Assembly (NCBI GenBank): GCA_016196415.1
Contig: JACPXS010000108.1
Location: 1 to 22,965, forward strand
Direction: 5' to 3'
DNA from: Candidatus Omnitrophota bacterium
GTDB taxonomy: Bacteria > Omnitrophota > Koll11 > Aquiviventales > Aquiviventaceae
Length of the DNA: 22,965 bases
Shown here: piece after piece, positions 1 through 7,658 of the stretch
How the letters are laid out: each line of letters opens with the position of its first letter
Position numbering within the stretch: the stretch's first letter is position 1
Notes under the pieces: generated by a model
What the model saw: only the letters and a program-made list of their open reading frames with translations
Database searches by the model: none
Told to the model about the DNA's origin: nothing
Position numbers and translations under genes: made by a program

Positions 1-686
1 AAGCCGTTGACGGCGAGCTGTACCGGCTGCGCAAGCAGCAGGAGGAGAAACCGAAGGAGCTTGAACAGGCCGAAGCCCTTCTGGCCGCGCAGGAGCAGCG
101 CGTGAAGGAGGTCGAGGCGCAGGTGACGACGCTCCAGCTTGCCCAAAAGGAAAAGGAGGGTGAGCTGCAAAGCCAAGAGGCCAGTGTCAAAAAACTCCAG
201 GCACAGCTGTTCCAGTTGAAAACGAACAAAGAGTACGCCGCGATGCAGCGGGAGATCGAGACGTTGAAAGCGGACAACTCCCTCCTTGAGGAAACCGTCA
301 TCCGAACGCTTGAAGCCATCGACCAGGCCTCGCAAGAGCGGCAGCGCCACCAGCGCCAGTTCGCTGACGCCCAGCAGCGGTTTCGTCAGGAGCGCGAGCG
401 CCTTGAGCGAGAGTTGGCCTCGATCGGCGAGCACATGGCGCAGCTGGAACGCAACCGGCAAGCGCTTGCGCCGGGTGTCCCTCCCGGGGCCCTTTCGCTC
501 TACGAGCGGGTCCTGCACATTCGTGAGGGACTGGCCTTGGTGCCGCTGCTGGATGACTCGTGCGGGGGTTGTCACCGACGGCTCCCCCCGCAAGTCATCA
601 ATCAGGTCTATCTCAAGGCCGCGCTCGTCACGTGCGAGAGCTGTAACCGCATTCTCTATTTTGATGAAGCCCACTCAAAATTGTGA
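1..686 (+). CDS. Coiled-coil protein with C4 zinc ribbon (COG1579/zf-RING_7 type), 5'-partial
   Basis: The reading frame is open from the left edge (first full codon at base 3) to TGA at 684-686, so the true start lies outside the window. The first two thirds is a long Glu/Gln/Lys/Arg-rich coiled coil. It contains the NKEYAAMQREIE segment typical of this family. The C-terminus carries two CxxC pairs (SCGGC and TCESC) that form a zinc ribbon and ends in RILYF, as in COG1579 proteins. About 228 residues are visible, close to the family's usual 240, so only the extreme N-terminus is missing. The family is widespread and has been linked to nucleic-acid-related roles, but its exact function is unsettled. 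The RNase H gene starts inside its last 23 bases, which suggests translational coupling. GTG at 102 is an internal codon, not the start. Confidence 0.85.
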   Translation, partial: AVDGELYRLRKQQEEKPKELEQAEALLAAQEQRVKEVEAQVTTLQLAQKEKEGELQSQEASVKKLQAQLFQLKTNKEYAAMQREIETLKADNSLLEETVIRTLEAIDQASQERQRHQRQFADAQQRFRQERERLERELASIGEHMAQLERNRQALAPGVPPGALSLYERVLHIREGLALVPLLDDSCGGCHRRLPPQVINQVYLKAALVTCESCNRILYFDEAHSKL

Positions 687-1083
687 GATCTACATCGATG
701 GGGCCAGCCGAGGCAATCCAGGGCCGTCAGGGGTCGGCGTCGTCTTGCAGGCCGGCCGAGCCGCGCCCGCGCACCACTTCTCAAAGTTCATCGGCCACAC
801 GACGAACAACGTCGCCGAATACCTGGCGCTGATCTATGCGTTGCAGGAAGCGCTTCAGGCGGGCTACACTGAGCTGACGGTCAAGACGGATAGCGAGTTG
901 CTCGCTCGCCAGGTGAACGGCCAGTACCACGTCCGCGATCCCCAGCTTCGGCTGCTCTACGATCTTGCGCTCCATCTCGTCAACGGATTTCGGCGCTGCG
1001 AGGTCCGTCATATCCCGCGCGCAGAAAACGCCGCGGCCGATCGGCTCGCCGGCCAAGCGGTGAAACACGCCAGTCCTCACTGA
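664..1083 (+). CDS. Ribonuclease H type I (RnhA-like), 139 aa
   Basis: Degrades the RNA strand of RNA-DNA hybrids such as Okazaki primers and R-loops. The protein opens with IDGASRGNPGPSG, the classic first RNase HI motif with catalytic Asp12. The other acidic catalytic residues are visible as Glu52 (NNVAEY), Asp76 (VKTDSELL) and Asp126 (AENAAAD), with His116 before the last. It is a compact single-domain form of 139 residues without a hybrid-binding domain. It resembles the RnhA-like branch found in Gram-positive bacteria and archaea more than E. coli RnhA. ATG 664 is chosen because it puts the first motif at the usual distance from the N-terminus; upstream codons in this frame lie inside the zinc-ribbon gene. 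The rnpB gene follows about 60 bp downstream, giving an RNA-processing cluster. Confidence 0.9.
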   Translation: MKPTQNCEIYIDGASRGNPGPSGVGVVLQAGRAAPAHHFSKFIGHTTNNVAEYLALIYALQEALQAGYTELTVKTDSELLARQVNGQYHVRDPQLRLLYDLALHLVNGFRRCEVRHIPRAENAAADRLAGQAVKHASPH

Positions 1084-1140
1084 GGAAGCGAGCTCGCCGG
1101 CTGGTCAGCCGCCATCGGCGATGCGGGCGTTCTTTGAGAG

Positions 1141-1738
1141 TGCTCAACCAAGGGCGGCCGGATGGTCGCTCCCGATGCTTCGCGTTGCGAAGCAAAGCGT
1201 TGGGAGAGGAAAGTCCGAGCTCCATCGGGCAGCGTACCCCGATAACGTCGGGGCCCTCGTGCGGCACGTCGGGCGTCGGTTGTCGCGTCGAGTCCAGGAG
1301 CCGAAGAGGCTTCGGATTCAGGCCCGAGGCACGCGCGTGTTGTGACGGGGCGGATTAGAGCCACAGAGACGAGTAATCCCCCCACCGATGTTCGCGCCAA
1401 AGGTGCAACGTCGGCCCTTTCTGGCCGAACACAGGTGGGGGGAGGACGTGAAACGCGGCAATCTCTACGCGGAGCAAGGCCAAACGACCTGCCTGTCGGG
1501 TTGCCCACCCGCGCTTCCGGTGTCTGGTTCCAAGCGAAGCGAGGGGCCTAGACACCGGGACGGCAGGAGGGTAGGCCGCAGGACCCTGATGGCAACACCA
1601 GGGCCAGATGGATGACCATCTCCCACCACCTGCGGGTTCTCGCCGGAGGCGAGCCGGTCCCCTGTGGGACTGTTCGCCAATGGCGAACCCGCAGGTGGTG
1701 GGAACAGAACTCGGCTTACAGGCGCTCCTTGGTTGGCG
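1141..1738 (+). ncRNA. rnpB: RNase P RNA (rnpB), bacterial type, unusually long
   Basis: Catalytic RNA that trims the 5' leader from pre-tRNAs. Conserved blocks appear in order: GAGGAAAGTCC at 1206-1216, ACAGAGA at 1363-1369, GAGCAAGGCCAAA at 1472-1484 and ACAGAAC-TCGGCTTA at 1704-1718. The ends are set by helix P1: 1145-1153 (caaccaagg) pairs perfectly with 1727-1735, extended by wobbles on both sides. P2 is GCCG 1157-1160 with CGGC 1712-1715. A P18-like hairpin with a GCAA tetraloop lies at about 1583-1602. The RNA is about 595 nt, against the roughly 350-420 nt usual in bacteria. The surplus comes from enlarged peripheral helices (9-bp stem 1378-1386/1434-1442; stem near 1534/1550) and a large branched hairpin at 1621-1703. 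Ends are accurate to a few bases. Confidence 0.92.
1621..1703 (+). repeat. Branched palindrome inside rnpB (19-bp perfect stem, three inner hairpins)
   Basis: 1621-1639 is perfectly complementary to 1685-1703. The bases between fold into three further hairpins: TCGCC/GGCGA (1640-1644/1648-1652), GTCCC/GGGAC (1657-1661/1666-1670) and TTCGCC/GGCGAA (1673-1678/1682-1687). The last shares its final three bases with the outer stem. It sits between the P18-like helix and the conserved 3' strand starting ACAGAAC. E. coli has only a short hairpin (CTGTC/GACAG) there. It is either a natural giant extension of this peripheral helix or a palindromic element inserted into the gene. Confidence 0.75.
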
Positions 1739-1740
1739 GT

Positions 1741-1774
1741 GGGGAGGGGAGGGTCGAAAGACTCTCCCCTCCCC
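1741..1774 (+). terminator. Strong GC hairpin just after rnpB, possible terminator or processing site
   Basis: A 15-bp stem (1741-1755 with 1760-1774, one G-T wobble) is closed by a GAAA loop and starts within a few bases of the RNase P RNA 3' end. It is followed by AGAATTT, not a proper T-run. It may act as a weak intrinsic terminator or a 3'-end stabiliser of the rnpB transcript. Confidence 0.5.
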
Positions 1775-1789
1775 AGAATTTCAGAGCGC

Positions 1790-1902
1790 CTATCACAATG
1801 ACCCTGGGCGCTCTGGCTCGAGGCTCAAGGGTCGAGGCTCTCGGCACGTGCGTGACCCTCGAGCCTCAAGCCTAGAGCCTTGAGCAACGCTCATTGTGAT
1901 AG
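1790..1902. repeat. Palindromic heptamer-array element, GGCTCGA/GGCTCAA family, rnpB-rpsO gap
   Basis: An outer 12-bp perfect inverted repeat (1790-1801, ctatcacaatga; 1891-1902, tcattgtgatag) frames two opposed tandem arrays of 7-bp units. The left array (about 1815-1845) reads gctcgag/gctcaag/ggtcgag/gctctcg. The right array (about 1855-1883) reads cctcgag/cctcaag/cctagag/ccttgag, roughly the reverse complement, so the whole can fold into a long imperfect hairpin. The same word family recurs between hisH and hisA at 20752-20801. I see no open reading frame of interest in this gap. Confidence 0.8.
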
Positions 1903-1930
1903 AGATTCTTAGTTTTAAGGACGGAAGGGC

Positions 1931-1959
1931 TTGACGGGTCTTTGAAGAGGGGGTATAGT
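1931..1959 (+). promoter_or_regulatory. Sigma70-type promoter for the rpsO-pnp operon
   Basis: TTGACG (1931-1936) and TATAGT (1954-1959) are separated by exactly 17 bp, close to the TTGACA/TATAAT consensus. Transcription would start near 1966, giving a leader of about 50 nt before rpsO. It lies just downstream of the palindromic repeat. Confidence 0.75.
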
Positions 1960-1986
1960 ACAAGCTCTTAACGAGTTGAGGAGCGA

Positions 1987-2010
1987 GGCCGACGAGGAGG
2001 TCGGTCAGGA
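1987..2010 (+). promoter_or_regulatory. rpsO leader hairpin next to the ribosome binding site
   Basis: GGCCGAC (1987-1993) can pair with GTCGGTC (2000-2006, one wobble). The loop is GAGGAG, and AGGA (2007-2010) follows directly, 6 nt before ATG 2017. A purine-rich Shine-Dalgarno-like sequence in the loop with a second beside the stem could support leader-based control by S15. S15 autoregulates rpsO through leader structures in several bacteria, but here this is inference. Confidence 0.35.
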
Positions 2011-2016
2011 CCGGTG

Positions 2017-2283
2017 ATGAGTTCAACTACAAACCCCAACCCCACCATTACCAAATTCCAGCTGCATGAGAGCGACACCGGGTCACCGCAAGTGCAGATT
2101 GCGCTGCTGACCGAGCGGATCAATGGCCTCTCAGCGCATTTCCAGACGCACAAGAAAGATTTCACCTCCCGCTATGGCCTCCTGAAAATGGTGGGTCGCC
2201 GCCGCAGCCTTCTGGGGTACATCAAACGGCACGACGAACAGGCCTACCGAAAGCTCCTCGACGAATTGAACCTCCGTAAATGA
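2017..2283 (+). CDS. rpsO: Small ribosomal subunit protein uS15
   Basis: Primary 16S rRNA-binding protein of the 30S platform. The 88-residue product has the whole family core: [49 protein letters not shown] and a C-terminal ELNLRK. The length is standard (about 88-89 residues). ATG 2017 is preferred over GTG 2014 because AGGA at 2007-2010 is 6 nt from the ATG and only 3 nt from the GTG. It is the first gene after a good promoter and directly precedes pnp, the common bacterial rpsO-pnp pairing. Confidence 0.95.
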   Translation: MSSTTNPNPTITKFQLHESDTGSPQVQIALLTERINGLSAHFQTHKKDFTSRYGLLKMVGRRRSLLGYIKRHDEQAYRKLLDELNLRK

Positions 2284-2353
2284 TCGTCCCGCCCGTTGCC
2301 TGTCCTCAAGCGCTCGCCACGCGATCTCGCGAAGCACGGCCAGTGAAGCAACC

Positions 2354-4438
2354 ATGACCACGCGGGTGTCCACGTCGCTTCAATCGTCAACCCTCTCGAT
2401 GGAAACCGGCGCCTGGGCGCGCCAGGCAGATGGTGCAGTGGTCGTCCAGCAGGGCGGGACGGTGGTCCTGGTGACCGCGGTCTGTAGCTCGACCCCGTCT
2501 GAACGGGTGGACATTGTGCCGCTCACGTGCGATTACCGGGAAAGGACCTACGCGGCTGGGAAGATCCCTGGTGGATTTTTCAAACGGGAAGGCCGGCCCA
2601 CCGAAAAAGAAACCCTCACCTCCCGCCTGATTGACCGGCCCATTCGCCCCCTCGTTCCAAAAGGGTTCCTTCACGAAGTGCAGGTGATCGCGACCGTCTT
2701 GTCCTCGGATGGCGAGTACGACCCCGACGTCTTAGCGGTGCTCGGGGCCTCCGGAGCACTGCGCCTGTCCTCCATCCCATTTCCCGAAGCGCTCGGCGTG
2801 GTTCGGGTGGGATGGGTCAATCACCAATTCGTGCTCAACCCGACCTATCAGCAACTCGCCCAGAGCAGCATTGACCTCGTGGTCGCCGGTACCGCGCAGG
2901 GCATGATGACGATTGAAGCCGGCTTGAAAGAGGTGCCCGAGCAGCAGCTCCTGGAAGCGATCGCCTTTGGCTACCAGCAGCTCAAGACGACCATGGCGAT
3001 GCAGGAGGAGCTGGTGGCCAAGGCGGGCAAGCCGAAGGGCGAGGCGTACCAGATCCGCACGCCGGCGCCGGCGCTGCTTGAGCGTGTGCGGGCCCTGGCG
3101 GTCAAAGAACTCGGGCAGATCAACGAGCCCAAGAAAAAACACGCGCGCCACGACGCCCTCGCGAAGCTCTCCGCGACGCTGGTGGAACATCTGACGGCGG
3201 ATGGCACGGTCACCGCCGAGGACGTGACGCTGGCGCTGGGGGTGGTGGACCGGGAAGAGGCGCGCCGAACGATCGTCGAGCGCCGCATCCGAACGGATGG
3301 CCGCGCGTACACCGACCTGCGAGAGATCACGTGTCAGGTGGGCGCACTGCCGCGCACCCACGGCTCCGCCATTTTTACGCGCGGGGAAACGCAAAGCCTT
3401 TCGGTGACCACGTTGGGCACGAGTGACGACGAGCAGCACATCGAGGCGCTGGAAGGGGAAACGTACAAGCGGTTCATGCTCCACTACAATTTCCCGCCGT
3501 TTAGCGTCAACGAAGTACGGCCCATGCGCGGCACGGGACGGAGAGAGATCGGTCATGGGGCGCTCGCCGAGCGCGCGTTGGAGCCGATGATCCCGACGAA
3601 AGAAGAGTTCCCCTACACCGTCCGAGTCGTCTCTGATATCTTGGAGTCAAACGGTTCATCCAGCATGGCGACCGTGTGCGCCGGCAGTCTCTCGCTGCTG
3701 GATGCCGGGGTGCCGATGAAGGCCTCGGTCAGCGGGGTGGCGATGGGGCTCGTGAAGGAGGGGAACCGGACCGCGATCCTGACCGACATCTCAGGGTTTG
3801 AAGATCACGTCGGCGACATGGATTTTAAAGTGGCCGGGACGCGTTTAGGGACCACCGCCCTCCAGGTCGATGTGAAATTACCCCAAGGGTTGGATGTCGA
3901 GCTGATCGGCAAGATCCTCCATCAAGCCCATCCGGCGCGGATGGCCATTCTGGATCAGATGTCCTCAGCCCTCGACCGGCCCCGGCCGCAGCTCTCGATC
4001 TACGCGCCCCGCATTACGACGCTGAAGATCAATCCGGAGAAGATCCGGGACGTCATCGGACCGGGCGGGCGGATGATCCGGAAGATCATCGAGGAAACCG
4101 GCGCGACGATCGACATCGAGGACGATGGAAGCGTCTCGGTTGCCTCCAACGACGCGCAAAAATCCCAGCGGGCCCTGGACATCATCCGCACGCTCACCGA
4201 AGACGTCGAAGTGGGCAAGATCTACACGGCCAAGGTGAAGCGGATCATGAACTTCGGGGCCTTTTGCGAAATCCTTCCCGGTAAAGAAGGGCTCGTCCAC
4301 GTCTCCGAGTTGTCGGACAAGTACGTCAACAAAGTCGACGAGGTCGTGAAGATCGGAGACGAATTCCCTGTGAAGGTCATTGAGATCGATGAACAGGGTC
4401 GGATCAACCTCTCTCGCAAGCGCGCGCTGTCCCAATAG
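2354..4438 (+). CDS. pnp: Polyribonucleotide nucleotidyltransferase (PNPase)
   Basis: Phosphorolytic 3'-5' exoribonuclease acting in mRNA turnover. The 694-residue protein has the full layout: first RNase PH domain (YRERTYAAGKIPGGFFKREGRP near residue 60), a helical linker, a second RNase PH domain with the catalytic stretch TDISGFEDHVGDMDFK (Asp484 and Asp490 correspond to the catalytic aspartates), a KH domain (INPEKIRDVIGPGGRMIRKI, about 555-610) and a C-terminal S1 domain (VGKIYTAKVKRIMNFGAF, about 619-690). The length is typical. The 70-bp gap after rpsO shows no clear terminator, so the two are probably cotranscribed. The Shine-Dalgarno sequence before ATG 2354 is weak. Confidence 0.97.
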   Translation: MTTRVSTSLQSSTLSMETGAWARQADGAVVVQQGGTVVLVTAVCSSTPSERVDIVPLTCDYRERTYAAGKIPGGFFKREGRPTEKETLTSRLIDRPIRPLVPKGFLHEVQVIATVLSSDGEYDPDVLAVLGASGALRLSSIPFPEALGVVRVGWVNHQFVLNPTYQQLAQSSIDLVVAGTAQGMMTIEAGLKEVPEQQLLEAIAFGYQQLKTTMAMQEELVAKAGKPKGEAYQIRTPAPALLERVRALAVKELGQINEPKKKHARHDALAKLSATLVEHLTADGTVTAEDVTLALGVVDREEARRTIVERRIRTDGRAYTDLREITCQVGALPRTHGSAIFTRGETQSLSVTTLGTSDDEQHIEALEGETYKRFMLHYNFPPFSVNEVRPMRGTGRREIGHGALAERALEPMIPTKEEFPYTVRVVSDILESNGSSSMATVCAGSLSLLDAGVPMKASVSGVAMGLVKEGNRTAILTDISGFEDHVGDMDFKVAGTRLGTTALQVDVKLPQGLDVELIGKILHQAHPARMAILDQMSSALDRPRPQLSIYAPRITTLKINPEKIRDVIGPGGRMIRKIIEETGATIDIEDDGSVSVASNDAQKSQRALDIIRTLTEDVEVGKIYTAKVKRIMNFGAFCEILPGKEGLVHVSELSDKYVNKVDEVVKIGDEFPVKVIEIDEQGRINLSRKRALSQ

Positions 4439-4484
4439 CGTTTGGGGGGCGCCTGGTTCTTCCCATGACGCCGCAGCGAACCGA

Positions 4485-6728
4485 ATGAGACGCCTGCCCC
4501 AGTGGACGGTGTGGGTGGGGAGCAGCGTCCTTGTCTCACTCGGGCTCTTCATCGTCCTGTGCCTGGCCACGTACCGCCCAGCGGACGTTCCGCTCCTCAG
4601 TTCCTCTCCGCAGCAGCCTCCGGCAAATCTTGGCGGAGCCATCGGCGTCTGGATCGGCTTCATTGGCCGCGGAGGGTTTGGCTGGGCCTCCCTGATCCTG
4701 CCTGGGCTCTGCGTGCTGTGGGCGTGGCGGCTCTGGCTCGGTCGGTTGCTCGAACTCCACAGCCTCACCTTTGCGGCGGCGACCCTCTGCGTGTTGGGAA
4801 GCCTCGCGACCCTGCTCGCCCTGTGCGGCCAGACGGGTTCCGCTCAAACCGGTCTCGGCGGGATGGTCGGATTGCTGTTGGCGCGTTCCGGCAGCTATTA
4901 CTTTGGCACAGCAGGGGTCGTGCTCACGGCGCTGTGTGTTGGGCTCTTGTCGTGGCTGGTGGTCTCTGGGCAGCCGCTCCGCGTACCCGGGGCGACCCTC
5001 CTTCGGCGCATGGGCAAGGGGATTGCGACGATGGTTTCGCGCCCGACGTCTGAGCCGGCGCTGGCGCAGGGCATCCGTACGACGAGAATCTTAGCACAGC
5101 CTGGCGCGCCTGAGACATCTCGTCCTGAGATGCCAACGACAAGCGATGAAGACCGCTCCATGCCGCCAGGTTCCCCGCCTCCGCGCGTGCGATTCCGCTC
5201 AACCATCGAGCCGAAACCGAAGACGATCCCGACGCCGTTTCGGCGCCAAGCGCCCGGTGGTTTTCAGCTCCCGTCGCTTGATTTGTTGGCGAACCCCCCG
5301 CCCATCGCGGAGCGGCAGCTCGCCGAAGATCTCCAGATGAATGCCCGGGTGCTGGAAGAGACGTTGCAGGAGTTTGGGATTGAGGCAAGCGTCGTGAATA
5401 TCGACCGGGGCCCGACCGTGACCCGCTATGAGTTGACGCCGGCGCCTGGCGTCAAGCTCACGAAGATCGTATCGCTGGCGGATGACTTGGCGCTCGTCAT
5501 GAAGGCCGCCAATTGTCATGTCGTGGCGCCCATTCCAGGGAAAGGCCGTGTCGGGGTCGATGTGCCAAACTCCACCACGACGATCGTCTACCTCAAGGAG
5601 ATCATCACCTCCCATGAGTTCGCCGGCAACCCCTCGCCCATCGCGTTGCCTATTGGGAAGGATGTGTCGGGTCAGGCGATCGTTACCGATTTGCGCGAGT
5701 GCCCCCATCTCCTGATTGCGGGGGCGACCGGGTCGGGCAAGACGGTGTGCCTGAATAGCCTGCTCGTGGGGATCCTCACGCATGCCAGCCCGGAACAGGT
5801 CAAGTTTTTGATGATCGACCCCAAGATGGTCGAGCTGGCGATGTTCAATGACATCCCGCATCTCGTCGCCCCGGTGGTGACCAATGCCAAGCAAGCCTCG
5901 GTGGCGCTCCATTGGGCCGTTGAAGAGATGGAACGGCGCTACCAGTTGCTGGCCACGACGGGCGTGCGCAACATCGAGCTCTACAACAAGCGGTTGACGA
6001 CGCGCTATCTTGCGCCCGTCAACGAGCTGTCGGTAAACGGCGAGGAAGGAGGGCAGGCTGAGGACAACGGGCGGCTGTTGTCGTACCTCGTCATCGTCAT
6101 CGATGAGTTGGCCGATTTGATGATGGTGTCTTCTCAAGATGTGGAGTCGGCGATTACGCGCTTAGCGCAGCTGTCCCGCGCGGTCGGAATCCACATCATC
6201 CTGGCGACCCAGCGGCCATCCGTGGATGTCATCACGGGAGTGATCAAAGCCAACTTTCCCGCGCGCATGGCCTTTCAGGTGGCTTCGAAAGTGGACTCGA
6301 GGACGATTCTCGACATCAACGGGGCCGACAAGTTGCTCGGCCGGGGCGACCTCCTCTTTTTGCGACCGGGCACCGCGAAACCGATCCGGATCCAGGGCGC
6401 GTTCGTCACCGATGCTGAAATCGAACGCATCGCCGACTTTTTGAAGCGCCAGCGCTCGCCCGCGTATGACGAGCGGCTGCTGGAGAAAGCCCGCCAGCCT
6501 GAGGGGGCCATGATCACGGAGAAGGACGAGCTCTATGAAACCGCCAAACAGCTCGTCCTGGACGCCGGTCAGGCCTCGACCTCGCTCTTGCAACGCCGGC
6601 TTCGCTTAGGCTATGGACGGGCGGCGCGGATCTTGGACCTGATGGAGCAGGAGGGGTTAGTCGGCCCCCCGCAAGGAAGCCGACCACGGGAAATTCTTGT
6701 CAGCCGCGATGCGATCAAGGGGTCATAG
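4485..6728 (+). CDS. ftsK: DNA translocase FtsK/SpoIIIE
   Basis: Septum-anchored ATPase that pumps DNA during chromosome segregation. The 747-residue protein begins with about four or five hydrophobic membrane segments in the first 170 residues. A Pro-rich linker follows, then the alpha/beta motor domain with Walker A GATGSGKT at 413-420, Walker B VIVIDELAD around Asp540-Glu541, and ATQRPSVDVITGVIKANFPAR. It ends in the gamma winged-helix domain (LVLDAGQASTSLLQRRLRLGYGRAARILD), which reads KOPS/SRS polarity sequences. The linker is short compared with E. coli FtsK and resembles SpoIIIE-length proteins. ATG 4485 is the first sensible start after pnp; the frame stays open back into pnp but without a membrane start there. 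The stop lies 3 bp before the next ATG. Confidence 0.95.
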   Translation: MRRLPQWTVWVGSSVLVSLGLFIVLCLATYRPADVPLLSSSPQQPPANLGGAIGVWIGFIGRGGFGWASLILPGLCVLWAWRLWLGRLLELHSLTFAAATLCVLGSLATLLALCGQTGSAQTGLGGMVGLLLARSGSYYFGTAGVVLTALCVGLLSWLVVSGQPLRVPGATLLRRMGKGIATMVSRPTSEPALAQGIRTTRILAQPGAPETSRPEMPTTSDEDRSMPPGSPPPRVRFRSTIEPKPKTIPTPFRRQAPGGFQLPSLDLLANPPPIAERQLAEDLQMNARVLEETLQEFGIEASVVNIDRGPTVTRYELTPAPGVKLTKIVSLADDLALVMKAANCHVVAPIPGKGRVGVDVPNSTTTIVYLKEIITSHEFAGNPSPIALPIGKDVSGQAIVTDLRECPHLLIAGATGSGKTVCLNSLLVGILTHASPEQVKFLMIDPKMVELAMFNDIPHLVAPVVTNAKQASVALHWAVEEMERRYQLLATTGVRNIELYNKRLTTRYLAPVNELSVNGEEGGQAEDNGRLLSYLVIVIDELADLMMVSSQDVESAITRLAQLSRAVGIHIILATQRPSVDVITGVIKANFPARMAFQVASKVDSRTILDINGADKLLGRGDLLFLRPGTAKPIRIQGAFVTDAEIERIADFLKRQRSPAYDERLLEKARQPEGAMITEKDELYETAKQLVLDAGQASTSLLQRRLRLGYGRAARILDLMEQEGLVGPPQGSRPREILVSRDAIKGS

Positions 6729-6731
6729 CCG

Positions 6732-7658
6732 ATGACAGCAGGAGCTCGACTGCAGCAGGCGCGTGGTGAGCGGAAGCTTGCTCTTTCGGATGTCACGAAA
6801 GAGACGAAGATCCAGCCCTGGGTTTTGGAAGCGCTTGAGGCCGACCGACTCCAGGAGATGATGAGCCCGATCTACGTCAAGGGGTTCCTGACGACGTACG
6901 CGAGGTTCCTCCGGCTTGATCCGGATCCGCTGCTCGCTGACGTGCGATGGCCGGAGCCCGAGCCTGCTCAAGAAGAGGTGCCTCCCACGCCTTCGCCCGC
7001 TCCCATGACGATGCGTCTGCCGCTGCCCCTGGTGAAGCGCGTGGGGGTTGCCGTGGCGATTGGCCTCATCGTGGTCGTTGGCATGCGGGTCCATCCCATG
7101 CAGCGACTCGGGCCACGCTCGCAGCACCGCCATCAAGGAACGGCGACGGCTGCGCAGACGAAGAAGTCGGCAGCTCAACACGCCAGGACAAGCCCGGTGC
7201 GCGAACCCGCGCGCGAGGCGGCAAAGCCCTCCACCAAACCATTCCCGAGCCAGACCTTGACGCAACCGACCGTGACAGCCCAAGTCCAGCCCAGCGCTCC
7301 AACCGAACCCCCTGCGCCTCAACTGGCAAGCCTCTCGGTGGCGTTGGATACTCTGAAGCCGCCCGCTCCGCCTTCGTTCACCCTCTTGCCGAGCCAACCG
7401 CTTGAGCTGTTGGTGAGCGCTGAGCGCACCACCTGGGTTCGGATTAAAGCGGATGGGAAGCTCCTGACGCAGCAGCGAATCCAGCGCGGCGCGCATGAGC
7501 GGTGGGTTGCCAAAAAACGGTTTGAGATCATCGTCTCAAAACCCTCCCAAGTGGCGTTGATGCTCAACGGCCAGTCCATCAGCTCCTTTGCGATTGCCCA
7601 TCAGGGGCGGTTGTTGATTACGCACCAAGGGATTGTTCAACTGCCTGAAGACGAATGA
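6732..7658 (+). CDS. RodZ-like protein: N-terminal HTH, one membrane span, C-terminal DUF4115
   Basis: Bitopic membrane protein of the RodZ type, known for linking MreB to the envelope in cell-shape control. Residues 3-65 form an Xre/HTH_25-like domain (LQQARGERKLALSDVTKETKI, YVKGFLTTYARFLRLDP). A Pro-rich stretch follows, then a single membrane segment at about 104-120 (VGVAVAIGLIVVVGMRV). A basic Pro/Gln/Thr-rich periplasmic linker leads to a C-terminal beta domain (LELLVSAERTTWVRIKADGK) matching DUF4115. The total of 308 residues is normal. It starts 3 bp after ftsK and ends in an ATGA overlap with rimO. Placement between ftsK and rimO is common for rodZ homologues in several phyla. No mreB is present in the window. 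Confidence 0.85.
   Translation: MTAGARLQQARGERKLALSDVTKETKIQPWVLEALEADRLQEMMSPIYVKGFLTTYARFLRLDPDPLLADVRWPEPEPAQEEVPPTPSPAPMTMRLPLPLVKRVGVAVAIGLIVVVGMRVHPMQRLGPRSQHRHQGTATAAQTKKSAAQHARTSPVREPAREAAKPSTKPFPSQTLTQPTVTAQVQPSAPTEPPAPQLASLSVALDTLKPPAPPSFTLLPSQPLELLVSAERTTWVRIKADGKLLTQQRIQRGAHERWVAKKRFEIIVSKPSQVALMLNGQSISSFAIAHQGRLLITHQGIVQLPEDE

Noticed and set aside
286..663. Upstream extension of the RNase H frame into the zinc-ribbon gene.
   Set aside because: The extension is Arg/Ser-rich out-of-frame sequence of the upstream gene; the RNase H fold starts just after ATG 664.
1084..1140. Promoter for rnpB in the gap after the RNase H gene.
   Set aside because: No hexamer pair with proper spacing could be identified; only a small GGCTG/CAGCC hairpin is visible.
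2732..3556. A 274-codon minus-strand open frame opposite pnp.
   Set aside because: Antisense shadow within a conserved gene; no domain or start signal recognised.
4439..4484. Terminator between pnp and ftsK.
   Set aside because: No convincing stem and T-run; the 46-bp gap holds nothing recognisable and read-through is likely.
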